The position numbers and the translations under genes are program-made. From Thalassia testudinum (taxonomy: Eukaryota; Streptophyta; Magnoliopsida; Alismatales; Hydrocharitaceae): a stretch of DNA of 64,000 nucleotides. Under the pieces are notes generated by a model, which was given only the letters and a program-made list of their open reading frames with translations, searched no databases and was not told the DNA's origin. The stretch covers positions 90,920,001 through 90,984,000 of the forward strand of contig JAZHRO010000063.1 in NCBI GenBank assembly GCA_037157565.1. Reading direction: 5' to 3'. Below, piece by piece: positions 46,441 through 57,930 of this stretch (position 1 is the first letter of the stretch; each line of letters starts with the position of its first letter).

Positions 46441-48416
46441 AGTTTTTGCCCAGCTGGAGGCGTTAAACTCAGCATCTACCCCACATTCCACCATCATTTA
46501 TATATAACCATTTTTATATATAACATATTTTTCCTTTAGCATATTTCCTTTGCATAGTGCACGCTGACAAGTTGGCCAGTGCTAAATGTATAGTTTCAGG
46601 AGCAATTCCAGGTGACTTCTACCCACTCATCCTCTGTCAGATTTATTTTCTTTTATAGTCATGCATGAGGACATGCAAGAACTTAGGCATGGGGGGGTAG
46701 ATACAGAAAAACTGAAAAACTTTTATGCCAACACTTAGGAAAACCTCGGAGCTGCATGTAAAACGTACTTTAGGACCTTAAATAAAAGAACAACTGACTC
46801 CACCTCCAGTGCTCGCATTGGAGCTAGAAATCGTTCGCAACAGCCACTTCCAACTCACTCGCTCACCTTCTATTCTAGATTTAGGGTCAAGCTGATTGTA
46901 ACCCGATGCGAGAAATTCACGAAGTACAAATTATATTAGGTTACATATTGCATTCATGAATAAGATTATTTTATTAAGAGAATGCATTAGGGATTTTATC
47001 CTTTAGTTGATTCCTGTAATTTGGAATCTAGTGCAACTTTTCACACACATGTTGAATTTACAATGGATTCATGGTGAAGGCTGATAAACGTCTTCAGTCA
47101 GTCGAGAAGAAGCAGTGCTTCTTTTCCTGAACCCCTGGATAGTGTTTTGGGAGTTAGGCAGATTTTCCTCCAAAAATCCACCAAATAGTGTGAGAGAGTA
47201 GAGTATACTGGTGCTCTAAGATTAGTACCAGAAATCTGGAATCCTAGATAATTAGGTGATGATACTCTGAGATTGGACATAGTTTTCGCTCTCGGTTCCC
47301 GCATATACATTTTTGTACGAAATTATGAGAGCCACCGAATAAGGCAAATATGCGGAGAGCGAGTTTCATAAAACTAGGGCTAAGGTGGATGGTTACGACC
47401 ATTCTTTACGGAATCCTCAGCTGAAGGAGGGTATTAATGTCAAGGTCAGAAATACATCGTCCTATCCGTCTCTCCCGGTGCCGTGAATAGCCACTTCCAC
47501 CAAATAAGCCACCCAATGTCTCTTGAGTACCACCAATCCCTAATAATGCCTCCTTAATAAAGTTCATGGATGTATGTCAGTTGTGTTATGCTGAAAAAAA
47601 AAACAGAGAGAGTGAAAGAAAAAGAAAAGGAATGATGAAAAGAAAGAAAAACTGAAAAAATTATAAAAAGAAGAAAAAGCAAAAGAAAGAATGAATATTT
47701 AGTGTTTATTTCATCGAGGCAATACCACCAAATAAAATTGAGATCCACCAAATATGGCCCTAACCTATTTTTCTTGTGTTTCTGACCGCCAAAATACTGG
47801 TTGAGGAATTCTGACTTAGTGTTAGGGTCATGAGAACTCAATTAAAGTGTTAATGCCTAGTGAGACCACCAAATACAGGTCATATACGTGAATCTAGTGA
47901 AGTTGTGAGCTCTAAGAAAGAAAAGAAAAGGAAAGAAAAAGAGTAAGAGAGAATAGATACAAAGCAATCCAAAGGGAGCATAGTTTTTCTTGTCTTTCTA
48001 TGAGTTGAGCTACTTAGTAATCTGGGAATTTAGATTCTGTAGTACTAGTCTCTATGTAGCACCAAGTGAGAATGAGACACCAAATATATAATCCTTTCTC
48101 TCAGAGATTCTCTACCAAAGCCTAAAGCCAGGGTGAAATTCATAGAATATTTTGAATACCTCGAGGGAAGAAGTTCGCCTATCCCGCTAGAATTTTTACT
48201 AGGAGTCAAGTACAGGCTTTAGAGGTATATTAGTTTTCACTCGAATCCATTGAAAAAGCTACATAGCCGCACTTTCACGATTGTCTGCATTTCTATAGCA
48301 TAGGATGAAAACAAAAAGGAGAAAAATCTCTACGCATACACTTGATAAAATAATCAGTCCCTCAGGGACCCTTGCTGTAAATAATTTAGTCATGCATTTA
48401 CTAGGGACTAGCAAGA
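46441..48416 (+). other. Athila-3 non-coding 3' internal region
   Basis: About 2 kb without supported frames. It has a polypurine-like AGGCATGGGGGGGTAG at 46687-46702, repeated ACCACCAAATA/CCACCAAATA segments (47495-47890) shared with the same region of Athila-1, and A/G-rich runs at 47595-47690 and 47915-47955. It is typical of the spacer before the 3' LTR in Athila elements, and no env frame is present. Confidence 0.6.
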
Positions 48417-48432
48417 TTTAGGCATGGGGATA
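48417..48432 (+). other. Polypurine tract of Athila-3
   Basis: TTAGGCATGGGGATA directly precedes the 3' LTR start TGATTGC. It is the counterpart of AAGCATGGGGGTA in Athila-1. Confidence 0.8.
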
Positions 48433-50637
48433 TGATTGCACAGCAATCATAGGTCTTAATTGACCTAGATTAGGCTAGAACTTAGCATAAGTTAGGGAAC
48501 TTTGATGCACGCATAAGCGTTATCTGCATCTTTACTGCTTTACTTTAGCTATGCATAAAATAATGTTATAATGTGCTGATTAAGTGCATTATGTTGATTG
48601 CAAGCAATAAGCTAATCTAGAGCTGGATCTAGAGCAGGATCTGAAGTTGGATCTAGAATAACGACAGTTGCAACAGAGCTGGAGCAGAAGGCTTAGATTA
48701 GATGTAGGAATAATAATGTAAGGGGGTTAAAAGTTTGTTATTCTATTAAGTAGGATTAAAGCAGTAAAATGTGAAAAGCTTAGGTCCATCCTAGCCCTGG
48801 GATAGCCTAGAGACTTCCCCAAGCCTTAGCCACCCTTAGAATAGGTCACCGCACCCTAGGAAGCCATAAAACCCTAGTTCCAACCTTTCTCTAGACGTCC
48901 AGATAAGTTTTAGGACGTCCAGGACCCTTAGCCAACTCCCACACACTTCAAACCTACTTCTGCAGTGTTATTGGACGTCCAGACACTTTGTCAGACGTCC
49001 AATTTCTGCAGAATACACAAAATAGAACCCGAAATCCTTCCTGACTCTGATTGGACATCTAGACAACAAGTCTTGACTTCTAATTTTTGAGTATAAGACG
49101 TCTGATTCTATTATTAGACGTCTGATACTGCTCTCCAATTCCTGTTTTGAGATTTAAGCCTTGATCTTGGATCTCTAAGTCCCTAAACCTAATTCCAACC
49201 CCATAGGAACCTAAATTAAGGTGCCCTAACCCTACTACATCACCTCTAGACCTCCCTAAGGACCTAATTAGGTCCTCACTAAACCTAATTGACTTGGATC
49301 TTAATCAATTCCGTCAGACTATTCAATTGGACTCATTGAGTCCAATTGAGCCCTGATCTCAGCACACACTGTCCAATTGGACTCAGTGAGAGTCCAATTG
49401 ACCTATACCTAAATTAATTGAGTTATTTTACTCTCAATTAAGTTTCCACATACCCAATTAAACTTGTATTAAGTTTAATTGCACTTTACCTTAGTAAATT
49501 AGGGTTTATAAACCTAATTTGAGACATACCTTGACCTAAACCCACTAGAACCTAACCTAATAAACCTAGCCACCTAAGTTTCGACCCACACACACCCACA
49601 CACACCATCCACACGAAAATATCTAGCTTAGTGTTCTCTAGAACTCTCTACCATGTGTGGTTGCCTTGGTTGCCAAAAATAGCAACCAAGAGCCATTCAA
49701 TTTTTAGATCCACATTTGGTGGATCTAAAAACCACCATCCACCCTCTCTCTCTCACTCTCCCACGAGCTTCCACCATAGGCCTCTCTAGAGAATTCCATA
49801 ATTCTCTAGAGAGCTTCCCTTAGGTCTATAAAAAGACCCAATGGGTGGCCATTTGCACCCATTCACTTCCTTGGCACTCATTCCACTTAGGCTAGCTACT
49901 TCCATCTCCACTCCACCTCCACGAGTTGAGCATGACCATGGAGGCCACCATCTCCACGCCAGGAAGCTGGATCAGCTCCCCAACCTCTCTCCAAGGGCCA
50001 ACCTAAGCTCCATTGGCCACCCCTCCTTCTCAAAGCCACTCAAATGCCATCGGAGACCACCTCTGAATGCCCTTCCTTCTGCTAGATTAGTAGCTTAGCT
50101 CTTTGTATATTTACTATTTTTATTTACTGCTTAGTAGTGTAGTCTTACTTCTCCCCCAATGATGCATGCAAAATCCCCCCATCGATTCTTGTATGCAATC
50201 GTTTTCTTGTAGCTAGGTTTAATTTTCAAGCATATATGTACAAGCTTTCCTCTACGTTTTATGTTGCAAACGACTCTCCTGTTGAATGAATGAAAAATGC
50301 TTTTATATATATATTTGTCTCTATATGTTTGAAATCACCATGAGCTTAATAATTGTCATTCTTTTTATGTGATTCAAGTTGCCTGTTTCCAATTCCTAAT
50401 ATTCTTGCAACTAAGCATGTCATACCTAAATACGTAATAATCACGAACTGGCATGTGATTCTAAACAAAGTAGAGTAAGATCGATTTCAAAAGTAAAAGC
50501 AACGCCTCCCAGAGACGAACGACCAGGACTCAAAGTCTTGTTATTTTTACAAAATAATATCTTTGTTGGATCGTATTTCGCAACTATACTACGATGCTTT
50601 TTTTTATCAAAAATGCGATCTACGATTTCTCCCAACA
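48433..50637 (+). mobile_element. Athila-3: 3' LTR (2,205 bp)
   Basis: TGATTGCACAGCAATCA ... CTCCCAACA, followed by the duplication GTAAA (50638-50642) and then by resumed copia1 LTR sequence (ACTCTTTTAATTATTGTTGGG, matching 53913 onward). It contains the palindrome cluster at 48889-49130, a TATA-like site near 49828 and the U5 block at 50503-50526. Confidence 0.92.
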
Positions 50638-51001
50638 GTAAACTCTTTTAATTATTGTTGGGAGACTTAGGTGAATTGTTGCAATATTTTTTACACCAGT
50701 GCTTATTTTGTATTGAGCTAGTATCTCATTGTTTGGGTTGTAACAATCCAGTTTGTTTTACTTGGGTTAAGGTAGCTCATTAATTACCTCAGTTAGTAAA
50801 TTGGTTCCCTCAAGGTTGAGGGAATCGAGTTAAAAATCCTAAGCTAGGAGGCTTAAGTAGTGGAGTACCAAAGTGAGTAGGGAACCACTATATATCTTGC
50901 ATTTATTTTTTGTTGTCTGATTTTTGTATTAATATTATTTTGTTTCACATTGCTAATATCCATTTCTAGTGTGTTTGTGTGCGTAGTATTAATATCCTAC
51001 A
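50638..51001 (+). mobile_element. copia1: 5' LTR, right part
   Basis: Homologous to 53908-54270 of the 3' LTR and ends AATATCCTACA two bases before the primer site. With 39052-40093 it makes a complete 5' LTR of about 1.4 kb. Confidence 0.9.
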
Positions 51002-51003
51002 AG

Positions 51004-51015
51004 TGGTATCAGAGC
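51004..51015 (+). other. Primer binding site of copia1 (initiator tRNA-Met)
   Basis: TGGTATCAGAGC is the standard plant Ty1/Copia primer site complementary to the 3' end of initiator tRNA-Met. Confidence 0.95.
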
Positions 51016-51049
51016 GGGTCGCAAGAAAATGTCACAAATCTAACTCACA

Positions 51050-52417
51050 ATGGGATCAACCTCAAGGTGCACTGAAGGACAATCATCAACTCGTCCTTCC
51101 TATTTTGATGGGACAGATTATGGGTATTAGAAGAAATGGATGCAAGTCTTCCTTAAGGCAATGGATGAGGAGTCGTGGAGTCTCATTCAAATAAAGTACA
51201 CTGATCTAGAGGAGAAAGGAGTAGTACTAACAAGTGAACAAAAGAAAAAGATTGTCAGTAATGGAAAGGCCATGAATGCACTTTATTGCGCATTATCGAA
51301 GGAAGAGTTCAACCGAATTTTGTTAGGCGAGTCTGCATATGAAATTTGGAATACTCTTGAGGTCACCTATGAAGGAACAAACACTGAATGTTTCAGGATG
51401 ACAAAAGCAGAAACAATAAAAGAAATGTATATGAGGTTTGGAGAAATCATCAATCCAATGAAAAATCTTGGAGTCAAGCTAACAGAGGAGCAACTTGTAA
51501 GGAAGATCTTGAGATCTCTTACAAGTGATTGGGCACCAAAGACCATAGCTATCCAAGAGGTGAAGGACCTCTCCAATCTCCCTCTGGATGATCTAGTTGG
51601 CAACCTTGTGGCCTATAAAGTCCAACTAGACAAAATGAAGAACAAGATGAAGAAGTCATCAAGTAAGAAGAAGAATCTTGCCTTCAAAGCAATCATGGAG
51701 GACTCGGATTCAAACACCTTAGAATTCGAAGACGATGACTAGATAGAGATGCTTACAAAGAAATTTCAAAAATTTCTCCAGAAGCAAGGTAAGAAATGCA
51801 ATAAAATTTCAACTAACATTCTTTGTTATGAGTGCAAGAAAAAGGGGCACTTGTGAAACGATTGCCCTATGAACAAGAAGGAAGACAAGAGGAAGGAAAA
51901 AAAAGTAGGCAATAAGAAGAAGAATACCAAGAAAGCTTTAACAAAAACATGGGAAGATAGCGACCCTGACATAGACACCGACTTTGATGAATCAGATGAT
52001 AGTGAGGTCACTCATCTTTGCTTGGTAGCTGCTACGACAGATAATGACAATGAGGTAAATTCCAACTTTTCTCTCCATGAATTGTTAGAAGCTTATGAAG
52101 AGTTATACATAAAAACAAAATGGATTAGAAGGGAGAATAAAGAACTAAAAAGAACTTGCTCTATTCCTGAAGTAGAGAAAGCATGCTTAGCAACTAAATT
52201 GTCTTTGTCAAAAGATATCAATAGTCAATTGCATGAGAAAATTATAGATCTTGAAAATCAGTATAGGCATTTTGAGGAGACACTAAATATCTTAAAGACC
52301 ACGACTAGACTAATAACTGAGTTTTGTCATGAATTCAAGAAAAAATGGAGTGCACCTAGATATGCATATTATCAAAAGGTACAGAATTATAAGAATTATA
52401 AACCTAGCACTTCATAA
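51050..52417 (+). pseudogene. copia1 gag (Sirevirus-like)
   Basis: One frame from the ATG at 51050: PSYFDGTDYG, KKWMQVFLKAMDEESW, AMNALYCALSKEEFNRI, AYEIWNTLEVTYEGT, and LTSDWAPKTIAIQE-LPLDDLVGNLVAYK, i.e. a UBN2-type Ty1/Copia Gag. A CX2CX4HX4C zinc knuckle (51825-51866) follows, then an acidic/coiled tail typical of Sirevirus Gag. In-frame stops: TAG 51128-51130 (Trp expected), TAG 51740-51742 (probable Gln) and TGA 51854-51856 inside the zinc knuckle (probable Arg). Gag packages RNA in cytoplasmic particles; this copy is broken. Confidence 0.9.
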
Positions 52418-52893
52418 TGGGTTTATATATCCCATAATTTGAAAGGTACTAACCCGAAAGGACCCACAATAAAATGAGTACCTAGAAAGGATGTTTTACA
52501 TTATTTTGCAGGAATAGATCGATGAGATCAGTATGATTAGTGCATGTTCAACACACATAATGGAACACTCTGACCTCTCTACAAAATAAATGAAGATCAA
52601 GACAGATGGACTAGTGGAGCTTGGCACAAACAAGGATAATTTCACTATAGGTAACTTATTCCATATGGTATGTAATATCAACACCCCTTAATTTTTTAAA
52701 TTCTTTTTGATGCTTGACAAAAAGGGGGCAAAAAATAAGGAGGCAAATAGTCATATTCTTAGGCGAGCACGTACTGAGGGGGAGAATTTACTAGATTTAT
52801 TCCTTCCATGTAATTTTTATTTAAGATAGTTCTATCTTAACTCTCTAAAATATATCTATTTGCAAGATAGTTTTGTCAACACCTAGGGGAGAT
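52418..52893 (+). other. copia1 internal remainder with repeated polypurine tracts
   Basis: After gag only a KWVPRK-like end and no PR, INT, RT or RNase H sequence is found; the element goes straight to its 3' end. Three purine tracts (AAAAAGGGGGCAAAAAATAAGG at 52720-52741, ACTGAGGGGGAGAA near 52773, and CTAGGGGAGATTG at 52883-52895 touching the LTR) fit the multiple polypurine tracts known in Sireviruses. The pol deletion lies somewhere in 52480-52680. Confidence 0.75.
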
Positions 52894-54270
52894 TGTTGGA
52901 ACCATGTTCCACATCTTGTTTTAATGTTAACAAAATTATTTTAAATTAACATTTGCAATTGAGTGCTATTTCATATTTTAGACTTTTATGGAGATTGCAA
53001 AAGTCGAAAGAAAAGAAGGTTGATAAGAAAGACAACGATGTGGAGATCATCTTCAAGATTTATTCAAGTTATCGAGCTAATAACATAGTTTTCTTTTATC
53101 TTAGAATGTATGCCTCTCAACAAAGAAATAAGAATTAGATCGCAAAAATCATATAGAGATAATTGGAATAAAACATTACGATCATTCGATTTCTTTCCAA
53201 GAATGTATTATTCAAAAGATCACTTTTTTAATGTTTAAATTATTTGCAAAAGTAGACTAATAATCAAATTGAATTCATGTTTAAAAAGGTACTTGTTAAC
53301 CCACAAGTATCGGTACTAAAGTTTAGTACAGGTACATGTAAGTTAAAGGTTTCATTTTTTTCAAAGAAATAAACCTGTACCTTGCGAGTACCTGTACTCA
53401 TGATTAGTACTGGTACAAATGGGTTACAAATTGTGTTAAGTGTTTAACACCCAAATCTAGAAGCAACGAGTACCAATACTCATTTTTAGTACTAGTACCT
53501 CATACATACTATATGTGACAAGTTAGTTTAAAGCACAAAATAGTAAGTCAATAATTCCGGTACCCATACTTCAGTACCGGTACCAGCTGTCCATTGGGTC
53601 AAATTTGAATGGTTGAAAAATTGAATCTGATAAAATGAACGTTGAGGTTTAAACTCAAATAGCTAGTACTTGATTTTCCTTGATCCTAACTCTATAAATA
53701 AACCCTCGAACCCTTAGTTTAAATAGAAGAAATACAAGAGAAAATCTTAGATCTAAATCTTCATATCTCCACCACATTCATCAAGAAAGAGAAAAAGAGG
53801 CCTGTCACCTTCACGCTTTCTCCACTTTTGCAAGCTCAATGGTGTGTACTTAAAGTTGATTTCTTGCAATTACGATTGATTCACATCTTTCCTAGTCTCT
53901 CAAATTGGTAAACTCTTGTAATTGCTGTTGGGAGGCTTAGGTGAATTGTTTTAATATTTTTTATACCAGTGCTTATTTTGTATTGAGCTGGTAGCTCGTT
54001 GTTTGGGTTGTAACAACCTGGTTTGTTGTACTTGGGTTGATGTAATTAGTTAATTACCTTGTTTAGTAAATTGGATCCCTTGAGGTTGAGGGAATCAAGT
54101 TAAAAATCCTAAGCTAGGAGGCCTAGGTAGTTGAGTACCCAAGTGAGTGCGGAACCACTGCATATCTTGTGTTCATTTTTTGTGGCTTGATTTTTTATCA
54201 ATATTATTTTGTTTCACATTGCTAATATCTATTTCTAGTGTGTTTGTGTGTGTAGTATTAAGATCTTACA
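52894..54270 (+). mobile_element. copia1: 3' LTR (1,377 bp)
   Basis: TGTTGGAACC ... AGATCTTACA, followed by AAATC (54271-54275), which duplicates 39047-39051. It has a palindrome cluster (AGTATCGGTACT, CAGTACCGGTACC and relatives, 53305-53590) and a TATA box CTATAAATAAA near 53693. Confidence 0.93.
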
Positions 54271-54275
54271 AAATC

Positions 54276-55500
54276 CTCCCCCTCTAGAGGTGGTTAGGTC
54301 TCTAAGCTCTTATCTGAATCCTGCTACAACAGAGACCCATAGGTGGGCTAGTGTCCCTAACGGCGAGGATGCTTTCTAGTTAAAACCAAATGTCAATGGT
54401 TTAATCAACTTCCACTATAATGGCTATACTAGTGAAGACCCTTTTCTTCACTTAGAGGATCCTACCCGACTTGCTAAAATAATTAAACCTACAAATGTCA
54501 GGTTAGATGCTGTCCTAATGAAAATGTTCCCACTTTTGTTTCAGTACAAAGCCACGTAATGGTTGCACGCAATTGGAAGACCTATCACTTCTTGGGAAGA
54601 GATGCATATAGCTTTTCTTAAGAAATTCTTTCTGATCGGGTGCACCAATGCACTTTGCCATGCCATCACTTCTTTCATGCAACAAAACGGCGAACAATGT
54701 CATGAGGCATGGGAAAGGTATAACGATCTCCTTAGGAAATGCCTGCATCACGATCTGCAACGGTGGCATGTAGCCTAGATTTTCTATGGGCTAAATGAAA
54801 CCATGCAACAAATTGCGAATGCTTCCTATGTAGGTAATTTTATGAACAAAAATCAGGATGGTGCATTTGAACTATTTGAAAATTTGAGTGAAAATTCCAT
54901 GAATAATGCCTCCATCATTGCCTTTAATCTGACCACCGAACCTCGCAGTGGAGCACACAAGGTTAACACGAGACCCTCCCATTTGTCCACTAATATAAAT
55001 TTAATTGCAAAAAAATTGGACGAAGTCTCCCTCATTCATAAAAGGCCGGATGAACTTTTGGCCAACCTGGCCGTTCTATGCTAGGACTTTAGTTCCTCCC
55101 TCACGTCACAAACCTAACCCTTCCCAGGTCATGCTTCTTACCAACAATCCCACACAACCAGCACCATCTTTGCCGAGTATTGCGTCGAGCAACTCAATAA
55201 GCAATGTGGACCTATTTCTGCTACCCAGTACTTTGACATGGAGGAATAAGCTTCCATGTGCTTGGATTCATTAATCTATGAGGAGCCATCTTCAAAATTT
55301 GAAGACGTGTGCGCCCTAGGGAACAACAACCCATATTCTCAAACATATAACCAAGGGTGGCCTAATCATCCGAACTTCATATGGTCCATCAATCCTCAGC
55401 GCTAAAACCCTGTTGGTGGAGTAATGCAGCCATTCGCTCCTATCATCCCAAGGACCCAATATGGTCCTCCAACAAATCTGCGGCCGGGCCCTTGCGCACC
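54276..55500 (+). pseudogene. Outer B gag, main part
   Basis: Continues 38806-39051 across copia1: SLSSYLNPATTETHR, LKPNVNGLINFHYNGY, EDPFLHLEDPTRLAKII, WLHAIGRPITSWEEMHIAFLKKFFLIG, GEQCHEAWERYNDLLRKCLHHD and GNFMNKNQDGAFELFENLSENSMNNAS. It is an Athila-type gag core. Several in-frame stops occur (for example a TAG before IFYG, where Gln is expected) and a frame change follows after 55084. Homology to the Athila-1 and Athila-3 gag cores is clear. Confidence 0.85.
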
Positions 55501-56191
55501 TCAAGTTGATTATGCATCAAATCCTATTAACAAATTGATGCACATGATGATGGAAATGTCTATGTGCCACAAATAAAACATGACTTCTCTTCAGCAACAA
55601 TTGGCTTAGCAGAATGTTGAGATCAGCCAACTACATATGGCGGCTCAAGCTCAGGTCACTCTTCCCGCCCAACCTATCCCAAACCTGCAAATTTTTTTAT
55701 CTTGTGATCTGCAACTAGAGGCACAACCTTCTCAGGGGTAAGTTCACCAGATTCTGCAAGCTCCAAGCATACCCCCAGAATTTTAGGCAAATCCCATAGT
55801 AGCATAGCAACCCTACATCCCTGTTGTGAACCCTCCTCTGCCTTATGATCCCTTTGGACTTGCGACATCCAATACTATTACCACAAGGAGCGATAAACAA
55901 ACCGTCGATTCGCCTCAACCTGTTGCTGGCCCATCTTCTTCGTCATCCCCCCATTCAAATTCCACACCTCAGTCTCGTACAAATGACAAGTCGAAATCGA
56001 TGACAAAAGCAGTCCCATTTCCCGAGGCTCTACTGATGGATGCAAAAGGCAAGAAAAAGACCATGCAGACCTTTGATAATCTACCTGATTTATTCAAGGA
56101 AGTTGAAATCAAGGTTCCCTTGCTGGAGGTGATCGATCACATCCCTACCGTTGACTGTTTCTTTAAGGATTGCAATACACTAAGGCAATAA
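55501..56191 (+). pseudogene. Outer B Gag-protease spacer
   Basis: A Pro/Gln-rich region with frame breaks, then a readable frame (55826-56191) containing NTITTRSDKQTVD, AVPFPEALLMDAKGKKK and NLPDLFKEVEIKVPLLEVIDHIPTVDCFFKD. This is the same block that precedes the protease in Athila-1 (DLLKLFEQVHINIPLLDVI) and Athila-3. Confidence 0.8.
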
Positions 56192-56741
56192 CAAAAGAAA
56201 ATGAAAACTCCGGTGGTTCTCTCACCTCATGCGAGTTGTGCTATTCACTCAAAACTACCATCGAAACAGAAAGATCCAGGCACCCCTCTCATTTTGTGTA
56301 GCATCAAAGGCTACAATTTTGATCATGCCTTGATTTAGGATCTTCCATTAATCTTGATCTGACCATCATGTTTCAAGGATTTGCATTGGGAAATCTGAAG
56401 CCACCCCTATTACATTATAGCTAGCAGATCGCCCTGTCAAAATCCCGTGGGGTGTGGTGGAAGATACGGAGGTTAGGGTTGATAGTCTATGTTTTCCTGT
56501 TAACTTTCTTGTATTGGACATGGAAGTTCGTAATTCACTTTCCGATTACCCAATCATCCTCAAGAGACCATTCTTGGCCACAGCTCATGCCCATATTGAT
56601 TGTGAAACGAGTGGCATTGAGATAGCCATGGGCTCTGAGAAGCTTAAACTCAATATTTTTAAGCCCGCCAAGAATTTTGACTGCAATCTAATCAAGGATG
56701 ACATGTTTGACGATGACATGGCCATTAGTGCATGTATCTAG
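56192..56741 (+). pseudogene. Outer B aspartic protease remnant
   Basis: The active-site region near 56320-56350 is disrupted (frameshift and stops around DLPLILI, where DLGSSIN would be expected). The C-terminal part reads well from 56454: VEDTEVRVDSLCFPVNFLVLDMEV, YPIILKRPFLATAHAHIDCE and GSEKLKLNIFKPAKNFDCN. The usual ILGRPF reads ILKRPF. No RT follows, so outer B also lacks pol here, either truncated by the next LTR or deleted. Confidence 0.82.
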
Positions 56742-56917
56742 GGACTTATTCCAACTAAACAATTTTCATTGTGACATTTCTTCACCCCTTCTCTTATCCC
56801 TCTGTGACCAAACCCCTGATGAGGCCCACTCTACTTCTTACTCCTTATGGTCTGAGTAATTTATGGGTTGCTCACTTCTGATCTATCCCCTTGAAGATTG
56901 GAGTACCCATTCTTCCC
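56742..56917 (+). other. Short tail of outer B after the protease
   Basis: Translated weakly like the acidic post-protease linker of Athila-3 (LLCDDP-like CDQTPDEAHS). It is followed by unrelated minus-strand LTR sequence; the exact junction is not visible. Confidence 0.4.
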
Positions 56918-57486
56918 TGTCAAATCTAGCAGAAGTAACGTCGGAAAATGCGTTAAGATAACTTGTACATTGTAGCGTGAGCTTATTACATCAATTTTAA
57001 GAAGAAGATTAGACGATAAGTCCAAGTGTTGATCTCGAGGAGGCGAGAAATCAAATCTTCTTCTCATTAAGATTTATTGCCACATGATATTTTATTTTGT
57101 TCGCTTGCATGAGAGAGAGAGGGAGAGCAAAAAATCCGTGGTAGATTAGATTTGCACTAGAAAAGACAAACATGAAGTATGGTGACCAACACAAGCATAA
57201 GTCGATCAAAGTAGAAGCCTAGCCTGAGCATGAAAAGAACATCAAACATAATAGCAAAGATCACTTTATGAATTATAAAAATCATCTTACAAACATTAAC
57301 ATAAAAACTAGAGAAATGCTTGAATAGAATGTAAAACATAAGTTAAAGAAGAACTAAAAGCAAATTGAGGCAGCCACGGTGGTGGAGGAAGCTCTGTCGG
57401 TGGCTTGGCAGCTCTAGGGACCAGCTTTGAAGCTCTAGAAGGTGGTAGAATGTTTGGTGAAGAGATATGTTGCAATGGGGGTCTTA

Positions 57487-57500
57487 AGGGCCTTTTATAG
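57487..57500 (-). promoter_or_regulatory. TATA box of the 57 kb LTR
   Basis: Minus-strand CTATAAAAGGCCC in a GC-richer context. It has the same layout as the TATA site of LTR D (6717-6726). Confidence 0.5.
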
Positions 57501-57850
57501 GTGAAGAAAGGCCTTGGTTTGGCCTTAAACCACTACAAAACTCACCTCAGACAACCCTGGATCAGTGCTGGATCGGCCGCTGCCCGTGCGCTGGCAGGTG
57601 CTCAAGCAATTGGGTGAATGACCACCGTTGGATGTTGATCCAAGGGTAGAGAGGAGCTCATCAATGTGCCCCCATCATGCATGCGCATTGCACAATCGCG
57701 ATCGAGCAATTCCCAGCTAGCCGTGTGGCTTGTTGTGCACCCGCGGATCGCGTGCGGACGGCTGGATGGCACTCATTGCACTCGCTGACCTGGAAGCATC
57801 TCTATTGTCGACGCTAGATCAGATGGCACAATTAATGCATGCTTCGTGAG

Positions 57851-57930
57851 CAAAGGACACTTGGATAGCGATTCGATCCTAAGTCCGTGGCACTCGAGAG
57901 GGCGTGCTTTACCATTGAGCTAAGGCTACA
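57851..57930 (-). repeat. tRNA-like module inside the 57 kb LTR
   Basis: On the minus strand, A-box-like TTAGCTCAATGGTAAAGCA and B-box-like GGATCGAATCG are spaced as in a tRNA gene, with flanking GTAGC and GCTAT able to pair as part of an acceptor stem. The intervening sequence does not give a good anticodon arm. It resembles a decayed tRNA or SINE head and lies about 350-440 bp upstream of the TATA box. Confidence 0.45.
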
